Below, one piece after another: positions 37,200 through 46,144 of a DNA stretch of 64,000 bases (its first letter is position 1; every line of letters starts with the position of its first letter). The position numbers were made by a program, and so were the translations under genes. This DNA is from Chlorobaculum limnaeum (GTDB lineage: Bacteria > Bacteroidota > Chlorobiia > Chlorobiales > Chlorobiaceae), in the NCBI RefSeq assembly GCF_001747405.1, contig NZ_CP017305.1, forward strand, positions 1,072,001 through 1,136,000. Direction: 5' to 3'. The notes under the pieces are model-generated. The model ran no database searches, had not been told where the DNA came from, and saw only the letters and a program-made list of their open reading frames with translations.

Positions 37200-37584
37200 A
37201 GTGTTGCAGGACAAGGTTATGGGTGAAAGCGAGCGGCATTGCGAGCGCATCGTCGAGCGCGAACCACGCCATTTCGGAGACTTCGTCGGGCTGCTGTTCC
37301 GTCGCGCCCGATCCGGCTCCCGCGAAGGCAAGCGCCACGGCGTGGAAGCGGTGCTCCGGGAAGATTTCCTCGAACCAGCCGACGAACGTATCCGGCGCGA
37401 AATCGAGGCCGGTCTCCTCCTTCACCTCGCGCCGCACGGCGGTTTCAGCAGCCTCGAACTCCTCGACATGCCCGCCCGGCAGACACCACAATCCATTGAA
37501 AGGATTGACGTTACGCCGCGTCAGGAGTATCGTCCGGCGATCTCCGGCGGGGTGGATAATGGCAGCGACGGTGGCTTTAGGCAT
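37177..37584 (-). CDS. Nudix hydrolase
   Basis: A 135-residue Nudix protein. The Nudix box is complete: Gly-His-Val-Glu-Glu-Phe-Glu, then Arg-Arg-Glu-Val-Lys-Glu-Glu-Thr-Gly-Leu (residues 38-60), which coordinates Mg2+ for cleaving nucleoside-diphosphate-linked substrates. The N-terminal Trp-Cys-Leu-Pro-Gly-Gly context is MutT/ADP-ribose-like. It heads the small minus-strand transcript with btuF, cbiA and the ATPase. Any link to cobalamin is only positional. Confidence 0.88.
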   Translation of the reverse strand: MPKATVAAIIHPAGDRRTILLTRRNVNPFNGLWCLPGGHVEEFEAAETAVRREVKEETGLDFAPDTFVGWFEEIFPEHRFHAVALAFAGAGSGATEQQPDEVSEMAWFALDDALAMPLAFTHNLVLQHYARSLEK

Positions 37585-37714
37585 GGGGATGGTGGAGGCG
37601 TTGACGATCTTGCACAGTCACAAAAAATCACCCGCAAGATAGTGCAGAGGGTTTTTCACGGCAAGTGCTTTTCGCGGGGGGCGGGGGATTGGCAAGGGGT
37701 GGATGATGGGTTTG

Positions 37715-37951
37715 TCATGAGGCGCTCTCATGCCCCCGTTCACGGATTTCTCGCTGAATGCCAATAAGCTCTTCAGTCGTGATGTTCAGATCGATTCCGG
37801 GAACATCCAGCGGTGAGCCGCTTCGACTCGCTGGCCTTAAGACAAAAAGCTGACCATCCTTACGGCGAATCATGACCTCACCTTCTTTCCGCGCCTTCTC
37901 CAGCACGGACGACAAGTGTTGCCGTGCTTCTGTATAAGTATATGTTTTCAT
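37715..37951 (-). CDS. Phd/YefM-type antitoxin
   Basis: A 78-residue antitoxin-like protein. The N-terminus, Thr-Tyr-Thr-Glu-Ala-Arg-Gln-His-Leu-Ser-Ser-Val-Leu-Glu, is the Phd/YefM dimerising DNA-binding domain, and the C-terminus is a charged, probably disordered toxin-binding tail. It overlaps the PIN toxin stop by one base (ATGA). The toxin lies upstream in the transcript, which is the reverse of the usual antitoxin-first order. Confidence 0.8.
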   Translation of the reverse strand: MKTYTYTEARQHLSSVLEKARKEGEVMIRRKDGQLFVLRPASRSGSPLDVPGIDLNITTEELIGIQREIRERGHESAS

Positions 37952-38343
37952 CAGTTAACCTCCAGAATATTGATACCCAAATGCCGGGCAGTTTGTTCCA
38001 GTCCTTGATCAAGTGTAAGCAATGGAGTGCGATACTTCAAAGCACAGGCCAGCATATAGGCATCATAGGCGTAAATTTTTTGCTGAGCAGCAATTTCCAC
38101 AGCATGTGACAGGCTGATTTCCACAAATCGTATCGGTATGCACTCATATGAATCTACCGCAAGCTGAGCTTGTTCATGAGTCATGCGATTTCTCTTGAGC
38201 ATCGCGCTCAATGCATTGCCGATTTCCCAATGCAGGGATAATGGGGCAATTAATGTTTCGCCATCAGTGAGCTTCAGAAGCTGTTGCTTATGCGACTCAT
38301 TGATGAGAACAGCTATAATCGCTGAAGTGTCTATGACTATCAT
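37951..38343 (-). CDS. PIN-domain toxin (VapC-like)
   Basis: A 130-residue PIN ribonuclease. The first acidic residue is in Ile-Asp-Thr-Ser-Ala near position 4, a Glu follows in Trp-Glu-Ile-Gly-Asn-Ala near 46, Asp in Ala-Tyr-Asp-Ala-Tyr near 96, and Asp in Leu-Thr-Leu-Asp near 114, giving the complete PIN Mg2+ site. It should cleave tRNA or rRNA. ATG 38343 is chosen because Met-Ile-Val-Ile-Asp-Thr is the standard opening. Confidence 0.87.
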   Translation of the reverse strand: MIVIDTSAIIAVLINESHKQQLLKLTDGETLIAPLSLHWEIGNALSAMLKRNRMTHEQAQLAVDSYECIPIRFVEISLSHAVEIAAQQKIYAYDAYMLACALKYRTPLLTLDQGLEQTARHLGINILEVN

Positions 38344-38388
38344 AATTTTCCTGATATTGTACAGTTGCATATATAATACTATTTTCTT

Positions 38389-38586
38389 TCACTTGCCACA
38401 ACTGAAAACGTTTATCTTGGCAATTTCAAATCCACCTTGTATTTCTTTTTTGATCTCATCCCAAGTGACGCCTTTCACTTTTCCAGTAATGAGATCGACA
38501 TATCGCCTGTTAGCCAACTCAGCCCAAGCCTCATCCATGTCCTGAACAATTATATTTTCCAATATATCTTTAGGGGTTTCTGACAT
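38389..38586 (-). CDS. Small antitoxin-like protein
   Basis: A 65-residue acidic protein ending with Glu-Ala-Trp-Ala-Glu-Leu-Ala-Asn-Arg-Arg...Thr-Gly-Lys-Val-Lys-Gly-Val-Thr-Trp-Asp-Glu, which resembles the C-terminal half of addiction-module (TIGR02574-like) antitoxins. It is 45 bp upstream of the PIN gene. It may be an extra antitoxin or a fragment; no RelE toxin follows it. Confidence 0.55.
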   Translation of the reverse strand: MSETPKDILENIIVQDMDEAWAELANRRYVDLITGKVKGVTWDEIKKEIQGGFEIAKINVFSCGK

Positions 38587-38633
38587 TTTTTCTCCGTTTG
38601 CGATGAAGTATTCGGTGAAATTACCTGTAAAAA

Positions 38634-38867
38634 TCAATGAATATGCTTTTCTCGAATTCTGCCAAAGACCTCTTCTCCGGAAATCCATTGAGCCTTGCCT
38701 TCCTCAACTTGCAATACCCGGCGTTCCGCCTCATCCGCCCAAAGACGATCAATTTCTGGATCGATAGTCTGGTTGAGGCTTTCCAGAAGTTTCTCGATAA
38801 GGCTCAATCGAAAATTTGCCGTTAAAGAGAGGGCTTCTTCTATGATTCTGTCATGTGTTGCTGGCAT
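38634..38867 (-). CDS. Addiction-module antitoxin component (TIGR02574-like)
   Basis: A 77-residue protein of the putative addiction-module family: a helical N-terminus with Leu-Ser-Leu-Ile-Glu-Lys-Leu-Leu-Glu-Ser-Leu, then Asp-Glu-Ala-Glu-Arg-Arg-Val...Gly-Lys-Ala-Gln-Trp-Ile-Ser-Gly-Glu-Glu-Val. Such antitoxins usually precede a RelE/ParE toxin, but none is adjacent here; the next genes are another small antitoxin-like protein and the PIN/Phd pair. Confidence 0.7.
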   Translation of the reverse strand: MPATHDRIIEEALSLTANFRLSLIEKLLESLNQTIDPEIDRLWADEAERRVLQVEEGKAQWISGEEVFGRIREKHIH

Positions 38868-38927
38868 AGTGTTAGTGTGTCGGAGGCTTTTTTTTATATA
38901 GGCTGTCGCTAGTGCATGTCGTATTTT

Positions 38928-39521
38928 TTAAATAATTCCTTTTTGCTTTAGTGATTTTATCCATCTTTTTTCGTGTTGATCGATTGATCCTATTCTTGCT
39001 GCCGGATGCGGTACATGAATGCATTCTATGCCTGATTTTATTAAACCATAGTGCGCCGCATTGCCGAGTGCCAGAATGATTTTAGGCTTCGCCAATTGCA
39101 GTTCTTTTGCAACGAACTTGCTTGCAACTTGTTTGATGAGCCTTAAAGGGATATGTGTGGATATTCCGTCTGGCTTAATGAATGGAAACACGTTAGTCGC
39201 ATATACATCTTTGATGCCGACTGAGAAGACACGCTTCAGGAGTTCCTCTAACCTTAAATTGGTTTTAAGGCTTATCGTACGACCATATTCTTGAACTGAT
39301 TGATCTACTTTATGCTCTAGGCCGTCATGGCTAGACCAATCTTGTAGAACAATGGCTATTCCGCCCAATTGATGGGCGCCTTTTGTATAAGGGCTAACCC
39401 ATTCTTTAAAATTGTACCCATAGTCCTCAGGTTGCCCATACCCAGCTAGCGAGTAGTTAACCCGTTCATCAGCGAGGGCCAAGTATTCTGAAGACATTTG
39501 GCCTTTTTCTGGTATCTCCAT
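38928..39521 (-). CDS. Uracil-DNA-glycosylase-family protein
   Basis: A 197-residue AT-rich gene. The second half carries UDG-superfamily traits: Thr-Asn-Val-Phe-Pro-Phe near residue 110, Lys-Ile-Ile-Leu-Ala-Leu-Gly-Asn-Ala near 147, and the catalytic/DNA-intercalating loop His-Val-Pro-His-Pro-Ala-Ala-Arg near 169. No iron-sulfur cysteines are present, so it is not a family 4 or 5 enzyme. It may remove uracil, or it may be a catalytically divergent member. Its base composition differs from core genes, suggesting transfer. Confidence 0.7.
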   Translation of the reverse strand: MEIPEKGQMSSEYLALADERVNYSLAGYGQPEDYGYNFKEWVSPYTKGAHQLGGIAIVLQDWSSHDGLEHKVDQSVQEYGRTISLKTNLRLEELLKRVFSVGIKDVYATNVFPFIKPDGISTHIPLRLIKQVASKFVAKELQLAKPKIILALGNAAHYGLIKSGIECIHVPHPAARIGSIDQHEKRWIKSLKQKGII

Positions 39522-39838
39522 TAGTCTTTTTTTTGAATGTACCTATGATGCTTGAACTGCGCTTGCGTGTTCTTGCTTAATCCACTAACATTCTCCGCAC
39601 AAGTAAATCATAAGCAAAATCCCGCAAATCACCAGCGATAAAATGTCAGGCCAGACACGCAGTTCTGCCCCAATAGCACACCGTGATCCGTAAGCATTGA
39701 CGCCAAGCTCCGATGATCGATCAACCGCAAAAATCGGCGGCAACAGCGCTTGCGGGATACTTTTACGGGCGAGTTTCGTTACAGCAAAGAGGCCGGAAAG
39801 TTACCGGCGGCAACGGAACTTGAGTTTTATCGGAATTA
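39522..39838. other. Gap between UDG-like and SRPBCC genes
   Basis: No credible gene is seen. Short GC-rich imperfect repeats around 39720-39830 (GGCGGCAAC...GGCGGCAACGG) are visible. It probably holds divergent promoters. Confidence 0.4.
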
Positions 39839-40303
39839 ATGAACCTTCATACCAAAACCTGGGTACAGCGGTTGCCTGTGCCGATAGATGTAGTGTGGGA
39901 CTTTTTTTCGCAGCCGGACAATCTTGCCCGGATCACTCCGCCGGAGATGTTCCTGCGGGTCGATGGCGGGAGCACCGGAAAGCCGATTTATGAAGGGATG
40001 CAACTAAGCTACACGCTCTATCCCTTCATGATGATTCCCGTGCGCTGGACGACTGAAATCATGCGGGTCTCGCGGCCCGACTTTTTCGAGGATCGCCAGC
40101 TCGAAGGGCCGTACGAACTGTGGCATCACACGCACCGGTTCCGCGAAATCGAAGGCGGCACGGAGATGACCGACATCGTGGAGTACGCGCTGCCGTTCGA
40201 CCTGCTCGGCGAGGTGGTCGAGGCGCTGATCGTCGGGCGTCGGCTCGACGAGGTGTTCGAGTACCGGCGGCGCAAGGTTGCGGAGATTCTGGGCGGGATG
40301 TGA
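39839..40303 (+). CDS. SRPBCC-family (cyclase/dehydrase-like) protein
   Basis: A 154-residue START/Bet v1-fold protein: an opening strand Lys-Thr-Trp-Val-Gln-Arg-Leu-Pro-Val-Pro, then Val-Trp-Asp-Phe-Phe-Ser near residue 20, Ile-Thr-Pro-Pro, and a central Trp-His-His-Thr-His-Arg-Phe, ending in a long C-terminal helix with Arg-Arg-Arg-Lys-Val. These proteins bind hydrophobic ligands in a cavity. The ligand is unknown, and it is not in an evident operon. Confidence 0.78.
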   Translation: MNLHTKTWVQRLPVPIDVVWDFFSQPDNLARITPPEMFLRVDGGSTGKPIYEGMQLSYTLYPFMMIPVRWTTEIMRVSRPDFFEDRQLEGPYELWHHTHRFREIEGGTEMTDIVEYALPFDLLGEVVEALIVGRRLDEVFEYRRRKVAEILGGM

Positions 40304-40390
40304 GCGGGGGGACACCGCATCGAGATTGTTGTCGGAATCGGCAAGAGGAGATTGGGCTGAAGCCCGGAGTTATTTTTGTGGAATGGCTGT

Positions 40391-40469
40391 CCCCGGCTTG
40401 AAAGCCGGGGCAACATGAATGTAAGAGGTCTGAATGTCCGCAGGGTTGAAACCCTGCTGAATGTAAGAG
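40391..40469 (+). repeat. 79-bp two-hairpin element, copy 1
   Basis: This copy opens with CCCCGGCTTGAAAGCCGGGG and has a second hairpin, GCAGGGTTGAAACCCTGC. Each hairpin is followed by TGAATGTAAGAG after a short or no spacer. A GGGCTGAAGCCC hairpin lies upstream at about 40350. It precedes the Na/Pi-cotransporter gene by 39 bp. All four copies are exactly 79 bp and in the same orientation. Confidence 0.88.
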
Positions 40470-40508
40470 AAGAGGCTGTCGAAGAGAATCTTTTATTGCC
40501 GGAAATAA

Positions 40509-42194
40509 TTGCTCATGGAGAACATGCAATCGCAATCGTTACTCTCCAATCTCCTGCTGTTCGCGGGCGGTCTTGCCGTGTTCCTGTTGGGGATGAAGTC
40601 GCTCAATGCGGGGCTTCGCAAGGCTTCGAGCGGCAAGATTGCCGGGTGGTTGGCCACGATTACCGGCAACTCTTTCTCGGCGCTGCTCTCCGGGGCGGTG
40701 GCTACCGTGGCCGTGCAGTCGAGCAGCATGGTGATGCTCACGCTCATCGGGCTGGTGCAGTCGCGGATTCTCACCTTTTCGCAGTCGCTTGGCGTGGTGC
40801 TCGGCGCGGAGATCGGCACCACCACGATGGCCCAGCTCATCGCCTTTTCGCCGGGCGAACTCGGTCTGCCGCTCTTTGCGCTCGGCTTTTTTCTGTCGCT
40901 TCTCCGCCGGAACCGGGTTGTCTCGCTTTTTGGCGAGGTGCTCTCTGGCCTCGGCCTGCTCTTTTTCGGCCTCAAGCTCATGGGCGTGGCGGTCGCGCCG
41001 CTGCAATCGAGCGAGCCGTTCCTGGCGATTCTGACCACGCTCGAAAATCCCCTTCTTTGCGTGCTGGCCGGTGCGGTTATGACGGCGCTCATCCAGAGCA
41101 GCGGGGCTTTTGTCGCCATTCTCATCACGCTTGCCCAGCAGGGTACGCTCACGCTCGAAGTGGCCGTGCCGCTCATGTTCGGCGCCAACATCGGTACCTG
41201 CATCACGGCGGCCATCGGCAGCGCCGGAAGCGTCCGGCCCGCCCGGCGGGTCTTTCTGGCGCAGCTCATGTTCAACGTCACCTACGTCATCCTCTTTCTC
41301 ATCTTTCTGCCGCCCTGGCTCGACCTGATCCGCGCCATTTCTCCCTCCGATGCCGCCGGAGGGCTGGCGAGGCAGATCGCCAACGCGCACACCTTTTCCA
41401 ACCTCTTCATGGCGCCGCTCTTCCTGCCGTTCCTGCCGCAGTTCGGGCGTCTGCTCGTCAAGCTGCTGCCCGACGATCCGGAGGAGACGGGGCGGATTCC
41501 CGCCGTGTGGCATCTGCGCGACTCCGCGCTCGCCACGCCGGAGGTGGCGGTCGGGCTTGCCCGGCTGGAGGTTTCGCGCATGAACAAGATTCTCGGACGC
41601 ATGTCGCGGGCTCTGCCGGAGCCGTTCATCGGCGGTGGGCCGGGGCGCGACCTCGTTTACTCGCGGCTGCCGGTCTCCGAAGGTTTGCTGATGCGTGAGG
41701 AGAAGCTCGATTTTCTGGAGAAGAAGGTGACCGCCTACCTGATCCGCGTCATGCAGGAGGCGGTTGCCGAGCCGCTCATCCGTGAGGCGGCGGCGCTGAT
41801 GGCGCTGGCGAAGGATATCGAGGCGGCGGGCGACGTGGTCGAAACCCTGCTTGCCGATTTTCCAGCCGACGGGTTCGATAACGGGCTGACCAGCGAGGGA
41901 AAGCGGGAGATCGCGCAGCTTCACGAGCAGGTGTGCCGCGAGATTGCGGCCATGAGCCTGGCCATCGAGGAGATGAGTCCCCGCAGGGCGCTGGCGGTGC
42001 TCGACGAGGGCAAGAACTTCAAGCACCTCTTGCTCGAACTCGGCTTTTCGCACATGCGGCGCATCAGGATTCGCCCCGAGTCGGAGCGCACCCACGACCT
42101 GCACATGGAGCTGCTCCGTGCGCTCGAAGCGTTGCACCACCAGACGAGGTCGATGGCTCGCACCATCATCCGGGCCGCCGATGGCAAGGGGTGA
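40509..42194 (+). CDS. Na+/phosphate cotransporter family protein (NptA/YjbB-like) with PhoU-like tail
   Basis: A 561-residue inner-membrane protein. Residues 1-330 hold about eight or nine transmembrane segments with the two family repeats around Val-Gln-Ser-Ser-Ser-Met (about 70) and Ile-Gln-Ser-Ser-Gly-Ala (about 197), the inverted Gln-Ser-Ser motifs of PF02690. Residues 350-561 are a soluble helical PhoU-like domain. It would carry or export phosphate with Na+. A Met at 40515 is an alternative start. It is unrelated to the cobalamin genes that follow the riboswitch. Confidence 0.88.
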   Translation: MLMENMQSQSLLSNLLLFAGGLAVFLLGMKSLNAGLRKASSGKIAGWLATITGNSFSALLSGAVATVAVQSSSMVMLTLIGLVQSRILTFSQSLGVVLGAEIGTTTMAQLIAFSPGELGLPLFALGFFLSLLRRNRVVSLFGEVLSGLGLLFFGLKLMGVAVAPLQSSEPFLAILTTLENPLLCVLAGAVMTALIQSSGAFVAILITLAQQGTLTLEVAVPLMFGANIGTCITAAIGSAGSVRPARRVFLAQLMFNVTYVILFLIFLPPWLDLIRAISPSDAAGGLARQIANAHTFSNLFMAPLFLPFLPQFGRLLVKLLPDDPEETGRIPAVWHLRDSALATPEVAVGLARLEVSRMNKILGRMSRALPEPFIGGGPGRDLVYSRLPVSEGLLMREEKLDFLEKKVTAYLIRVMQEAVAEPLIREAAALMALAKDIEAAGDVVETLLADFPADGFDNGLTSEGKREIAQLHEQVCREIAAMSLAIEEMSPRRALAVLDEGKNFKHLLLELGFSHMRRIRIRPESERTHDLHMELLRALEALHHQTRSMARTIIRAADGKG

Positions 42195-42260
42195 GTCGCT
42201 TGCAATTGAGCGGGAAAATCGTAAATTGCGCCCGCAAAGATGATGTTCTTTCACATGATT

Positions 42261-42470
42261 AGCTGGTGCCGGCTTCAAAGCCGGAGAATAGGGAAGTACG
42301 TGAGATTCGTACACTGTACCCGCAACTGTACAACGGCAAGCTGCCGCTCACAGGCATGGCCACATGCCTCGAAGCTCGCAGTCGCTGTGTGTCACTGCCC
42401 GAAGTCCTCCACGGACGGGGCGGGAAGGCCGCAGCGGTTCAGCCGTTAAAGTCAGGAGACCTGCCAGTTA
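42261..42470 (+). promoter_or_regulatory. Cobalamin (AdoCbl-type) riboswitch
   Basis: Conserved elements appear in order: GGTGCC at 42265, the AGGGAA region, GTACCCGCAACTGTA (about 42317-42332), GTCACTG (about 42391), CGGGAAGGC (about 42421), and the B12 box AGTCAGGAGACCTGCC (42450-42465). It lies 240 bp upstream of the btuB start, so vitamin B12 should repress btuB and probably the genes behind it. The remaining leader (42471-42707) holds further stems that may form the expression platform. Confidence 0.95.
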
Positions 42471-42707
42471 CTCTTTGCTCAGTGACAAGACTACGGGTTA
42501 ATAGTCAGGCAAAGCGCTTCCGGTAACACCGACTGTTCAGCACTGTTTTTCAATGCACTCTCTTTTGTACGTCAAGGGCGTGAATTTCGCTTTGACGCAT
42601 CTCAGGCATTGTCAAACCATCGAGTTGTTCCGCCGGGCACCGGGTCAGTCCTTTTCCTCAACCCCTGTCTGTTGAATCATTCAAACAACTCAACACAGGA
42701 CAACACC

Positions 42708-44660
42708 ATGAACAAACGAACGCTCGCCACTCTCATGGCGGCCATGCTCGCCAGCCCCACGCTCCATGCCGAAGAGACCTTGCTGGCATACGCCGGCGAT
42801 GAAATCGTCGTGACTTCGAGCCGGGTGCAGCAGCCGAAAAAAGAGCTGACCTCGAACGTTACCATCATCACCAAAGAGGAAATCCGTGAGTCGTCGGCCA
42901 ACGATCTCAGTGAATTGCTCGCTGAAAAGAACCTTGGGCACATCCAGAAGTATCCCGGCACCTCGACCTCTGTTGGCATTCGCGGCTTCAGGACTGAATC
43001 TCACGGCAACGACCTGATGGGCAAGGTGCTCGTGCTGCTCGATGGACGCCGCGCGGGTACCGGCAACCTCGCCAAGATCATGACGGCGAACGTCGAACGC
43101 ATCGAAATCATCAGGGGGCCAGCCGCCGTGCAGTATGGTTCAGCGGCGATTGGGGGCGTGATCAACGTGATTACGGCCAAGGGATCGGGCGCGCCATCGG
43201 CTTCGATCGAACAGAAACTCGGCAGCAACGACTTCTCGAAAACCGAAGTTGCCATTCAGGGCAAATCCGGACGCTTCGACTATTCAGGCAGCATCTCGAA
43301 ATCGGATTCCGGAAGCTACCGGACGGCCAAAGGTGATATCTACCAGAACACCGGCTATCAGGATCAGAAAATGGCGAGTCTGAATGTGGGATACGAGATT
43401 GCCGACGGTCACCGGATCGGCATGATCGTTCACTCCTTCGATGTGGACAAGGCTGGTTCACCGAGCTATCTGAGTTCGCCTGATCTGGATGCCTATACAG
43501 TTCAGAACAACCAGTCCGTCGATTTCAGGTATGACGGCGCAACCTCCAGCCGGAACATTTCATGGATGGCCCGCTACTTTACCGGCGAGGACAAGTATCG
43601 CTATGTCGATCCGAGCAGCGCGTATGAAAGCACCAAAAATGTTGACCAGCAAGGGGCGCAGGCGCAGGTTACCTGGCAGCCGGGAGCGCTCAGACTCACG
43701 ACAGGATTTGACTGGCTGAAATACGAAGTCGATTCCACATTGACGCCGACCTGGGCCACGTATGAAAATCCGGCAGGTTTCTTACTTGGTAAATACGGCT
43801 TGTTCGACGAGCGTCTGATTCTGACCGCTGGCGTGCGTTACGACGATTATCGTGTCAAAATGAAAGCAAGCGAAGGCACGTCGAGGAGCAAGGACAACTT
43901 CGCGCATCAGGCTGGTGTCGCCTGGCAGGCAAGCGAAGCGCTCAAGATCAGGGGTTCGTTTGCCGAAGGTTTCAGAATGCCCTCGGAGCGGGAGCTTGCC
44001 GCCAATATCACGAGCTGGGGTACAACCTATATTGGCAATCCCGATCTCAAGCCGGAGTCGAGCGACACCTGGGAGGTTGGCATGGATCTCGCCTGGAAAG
44101 GGTTCAATGCTTCGCTGACGTGGTTCAGCACCGATTACACGGATATGATCCAGACGGAAGCGATTGCCGCCTCGACCTACACCTATCTCAATATCGGTAG
44201 CGCCACGGTCTCCGGAATCGAAGCCGAACTCTCCAAGGTTTTCAAGCTCGATGGCTCTTCGTGGACGCTCGAACCGTATGCCGGGTACACGCATCTCTTG
44301 AAGTATCGTGACAACAAGAGCGGTGACGACCTGCTTTTCACGCCGCAGTGGAACGCCAGCACCGGACTGAAAGTGCGCGACGGGCGCGGCTTCAATGGCG
44401 CGTTCAATCTTGCCTACAGCGGCAAGACCTTTATCCAGAACTACGAAACCGGCTCTGGAGAAGTGGTTCCGAAAGGCGGATTCGCTGTGGCCAATTTGTC
44501 CGCTTCGAGGAAGTTTCCTTTTGGAGACAAAGGCATAGCCGGACCTGGAATTACGCTCAAGGCCGAGATCAACAACCTCTTCGACCGGGGTTATCAGTAT
44601 GTCACGGGCTATCCCATGCCGGGCCGCACCTTTGTGCTGGGGCTGAAGGCAGACATCTGA
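42708..44660 (+). CDS. btuB: TonB-dependent corrinoid receptor, BtuB-like
   Basis: A 650-residue outer-membrane receptor. Residues 1-20 are a signal peptide (Ala-Ser-Pro-Thr-Leu-His-Ala); a TonB box follows (Asp-Glu-Ile-Val-Val-Thr-Ser) and the plug domain runs to about 170 with Ile-Arg-Gly-Pro-Ala-Ala-Val-Gln-Tyr-Gly-Ser. The rest is a 22-strand barrel ending in an aromatic-rich strand. The upstream cobalamin riboswitch makes corrinoid the likely ligand. ATG 42708 is chosen because it gives the signal peptide directly. Confidence 0.9.
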   Translation: MNKRTLATLMAAMLASPTLHAEETLLAYAGDEIVVTSSRVQQPKKELTSNVTIITKEEIRESSANDLSELLAEKNLGHIQKYPGTSTSVGIRGFRTESHGNDLMGKVLVLLDGRRAGTGNLAKIMTANVERIEIIRGPAAVQYGSAAIGGVINVITAKGSGAPSASIEQKLGSNDFSKTEVAIQGKSGRFDYSGSISKSDSGSYRTAKGDIYQNTGYQDQKMASLNVGYEIADGHRIGMIVHSFDVDKAGSPSYLSSPDLDAYTVQNNQSVDFRYDGATSSRNISWMARYFTGEDKYRYVDPSSAYESTKNVDQQGAQAQVTWQPGALRLTTGFDWLKYEVDSTLTPTWATYENPAGFLLGKYGLFDERLILTAGVRYDDYRVKMKASEGTSRSKDNFAHQAGVAWQASEALKIRGSFAEGFRMPSERELAANITSWGTTYIGNPDLKPESSDTWEVGMDLAWKGFNASLTWFSTDYTDMIQTEAIAASTYTYLNIGSATVSGIEAELSKVFKLDGSSWTLEPYAGYTHLLKYRDNKSGDDLLFTPQWNASTGLKVRDGRGFNGAFNLAYSGKTFIQNYETGSGEVVPKGGFAVANLSASRKFPFGDKGIAGPGITLKAEINNLFDRGYQYVTGYPMPGRTFVLGLKADI

Positions 44661-44682
44661 ATGATGTAATCCATTGCCAATC

Positions 44683-45480
44683 ATGAAAAAAATAGTCACG
44701 ATCTTGCTGCTCCTGCTTTTCGCGGGAGCGGCGGGGCGGGCCGAGGGGCGCGTCGTCAGCCAGTCACCCTACATTACCGATACCTTGCGGTCGCTCGGTC
44801 TTGAAAACCGCATTGCGGGCGTGAGCCGGTATGACGACCTCGACCTGCCGAAGACCGGCGGCGTGATCGATCCCGATCCGGCGGCCATCGCGGCCCTGCA
44901 TCCCGGTTACCTGTTCGTCTCGGACTGGGGCGGCCCGGATCTCTGCAAGCGGGTGACGCCGCCGGGCGCGAAGTGCGTCATGCTGCACGGCTTCAAAAGC
45001 ATGGCGGAGATTGGCGGAAACATCCGCGCCATCTGCAACGCGCTCGGCATCGAGGGCGGCGACGAGAAGGCGGCGGCGTTCGACCGGCAGTGGCGCGAGG
45101 CTGCGGCAGAGGTCAACGGCGGCGGACGGCGGGCGCTGATTCTGTCGAGCTGCGAGGGCAGCCCGTTCTCGTTCGGCGTCAACACCTATCTCCAAGAGCT
45201 TTTCACGGCGGCGGGATTCAAGGTTGTCGAGGACTATCCCGGCATCCGCCATGTCGCTCCGACGGAGCTGATCGGCACTGTCTGGGAGCTGGTCGAGGAG
45301 AAGAGGCCGGAGATCGTGTTCGTGCTTCAGAAAGATGGCTACGAATGCCCCGTGCGGATTCCCGAAGGCAACTACCGGATCGTGCGGCTCAATGGCCCGC
45401 ATTTCGTGTCGCCATCGCCAAAAATTCTTGACGGACTCGCCGATTTGAAGTGGCAGTTCGGCAGTCGTAAACAGAAATAA
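44683..45480 (+). CDS. btuF: BtuF-like corrinoid-binding periplasmic protein
   Basis: A 265-residue class III substrate-binding protein. The signal peptide is residues 1-22 (Lys-Lys then a Leu-rich core, Ala-Gly-Arg-Ala). The mature part has Val-Val-Ser-Gln-Ser-Pro-Tyr-Ile-Thr-Asp-Thr-Leu, and Val-Ser-Asp-Trp-Gly-Gly near 90. It starts 22 bp after btuB and would hand corrinoids to the BtuCD pair at 50.5-52.8 kb. An in-frame TTG three codons upstream is a weaker start. Confidence 0.85.
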   Translation: MKKIVTILLLLLFAGAAGRAEGRVVSQSPYITDTLRSLGLENRIAGVSRYDDLDLPKTGGVIDPDPAAIAALHPGYLFVSDWGGPDLCKRVTPPGAKCVMLHGFKSMAEIGGNIRAICNALGIEGGDEKAAAFDRQWREAAAEVNGGGRRALILSSCEGSPFSFGVNTYLQELFTAAGFKVVEDYPGIRHVAPTELIGTVWELVEEKRPEIVFVLQKDGYECPVRIPEGNYRIVRLNGPHFVSPSPKILDGLADLKWQFGSRKQK

Positions 45481-45488
45481 GAATTGAA

Positions 45489-46127
45489 ATGACCATCAGT
45501 GCAGACGAGCGCGATGCGCTCTATAAAGTAATATACAGCCGCCGTGACGTACGCGGGCAGTTCCTCGCTGATCCGGTGCCAGAGGAGGTACTCCGCCGGG
45601 TGCTCGACGCGGCGCACCATGCGCCGAGCGTGGGCTTCATGCAGCCGTGGGACTTTGTCGTCGTGCGTGACTTTGAGGTGCGCAAGCAGATCAAGGCGGG
45701 CTTCGAGACGGCCCACGCCGAGGCGGCGGCGATGTTCGAGGGCGCGAAGCGCGAGCAGTATCGCTCGTTCAAGCTCGAAGGGATTCTCGAAGCGCCGGTC
45801 GGCGTCTGCGTCACCTGCGACCGCACCCGCAGCGGCGAGGTGGTGATCGGGCGGACGGCCAATCCCGAGATGGATCTCTACAGCTCGGTCTGCGCCGTGC
45901 AGAATCTGTGGCTCGCCGCACGGGCGGAGAATCTCGGCGTCGGCTGGGTGAGTATCATCCATCACGACAGCGTTCGCCAGGCGCTCGGTATTCCGGAGCA
46001 CATCGTGCCGGTGGCGTGGCTCTGCATCGGTTACGTGAGCTTTTTCCACGACACACCGGAGCTGGAGCAGGCGGGCTGGCTGCCGCGCCTCGCGCTCGAA
46101 GAGCTGGTGCATCAGGAGCAGTGGTGA
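45489..46127 (+). CDS. bluB: 5,6-Dimethylbenzimidazole synthase, BluB
   Basis: A 212-residue nitroreductase-fold protein. BluB cannibalises FMN, using O2, to make the lower ligand of cobalamin. Family traits are Tyr-Ser-Arg-Arg-Asp-Val-Arg near residue 16 (FMN phosphate contacts), [13 protein letters not shown] near 42-54 and Asn-Leu-Gly-Val-Gly-Trp-Val-Ser near 148. It could alternatively be a corrinoid reductase of the same family. Its position between btuF and cobQ fits lower-ligand synthesis, but an O2-requiring enzyme in a presumed anaerobe is odd. Confidence 0.88.
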   Translation: MTISADERDALYKVIYSRRDVRGQFLADPVPEEVLRRVLDAAHHAPSVGFMQPWDFVVVRDFEVRKQIKAGFETAHAEAAAMFEGAKREQYRSFKLEGILEAPVGVCVTCDRTRSGEVVIGRTANPEMDLYSSVCAVQNLWLAARAENLGVGWVSIIHHDSVRQALGIPEHIVPVAWLCIGYVSFFHDTPELEQAGWLPRLALEELVHQEQW

Positions 46128-46144
46128 AAAATACGGCAACGCCC

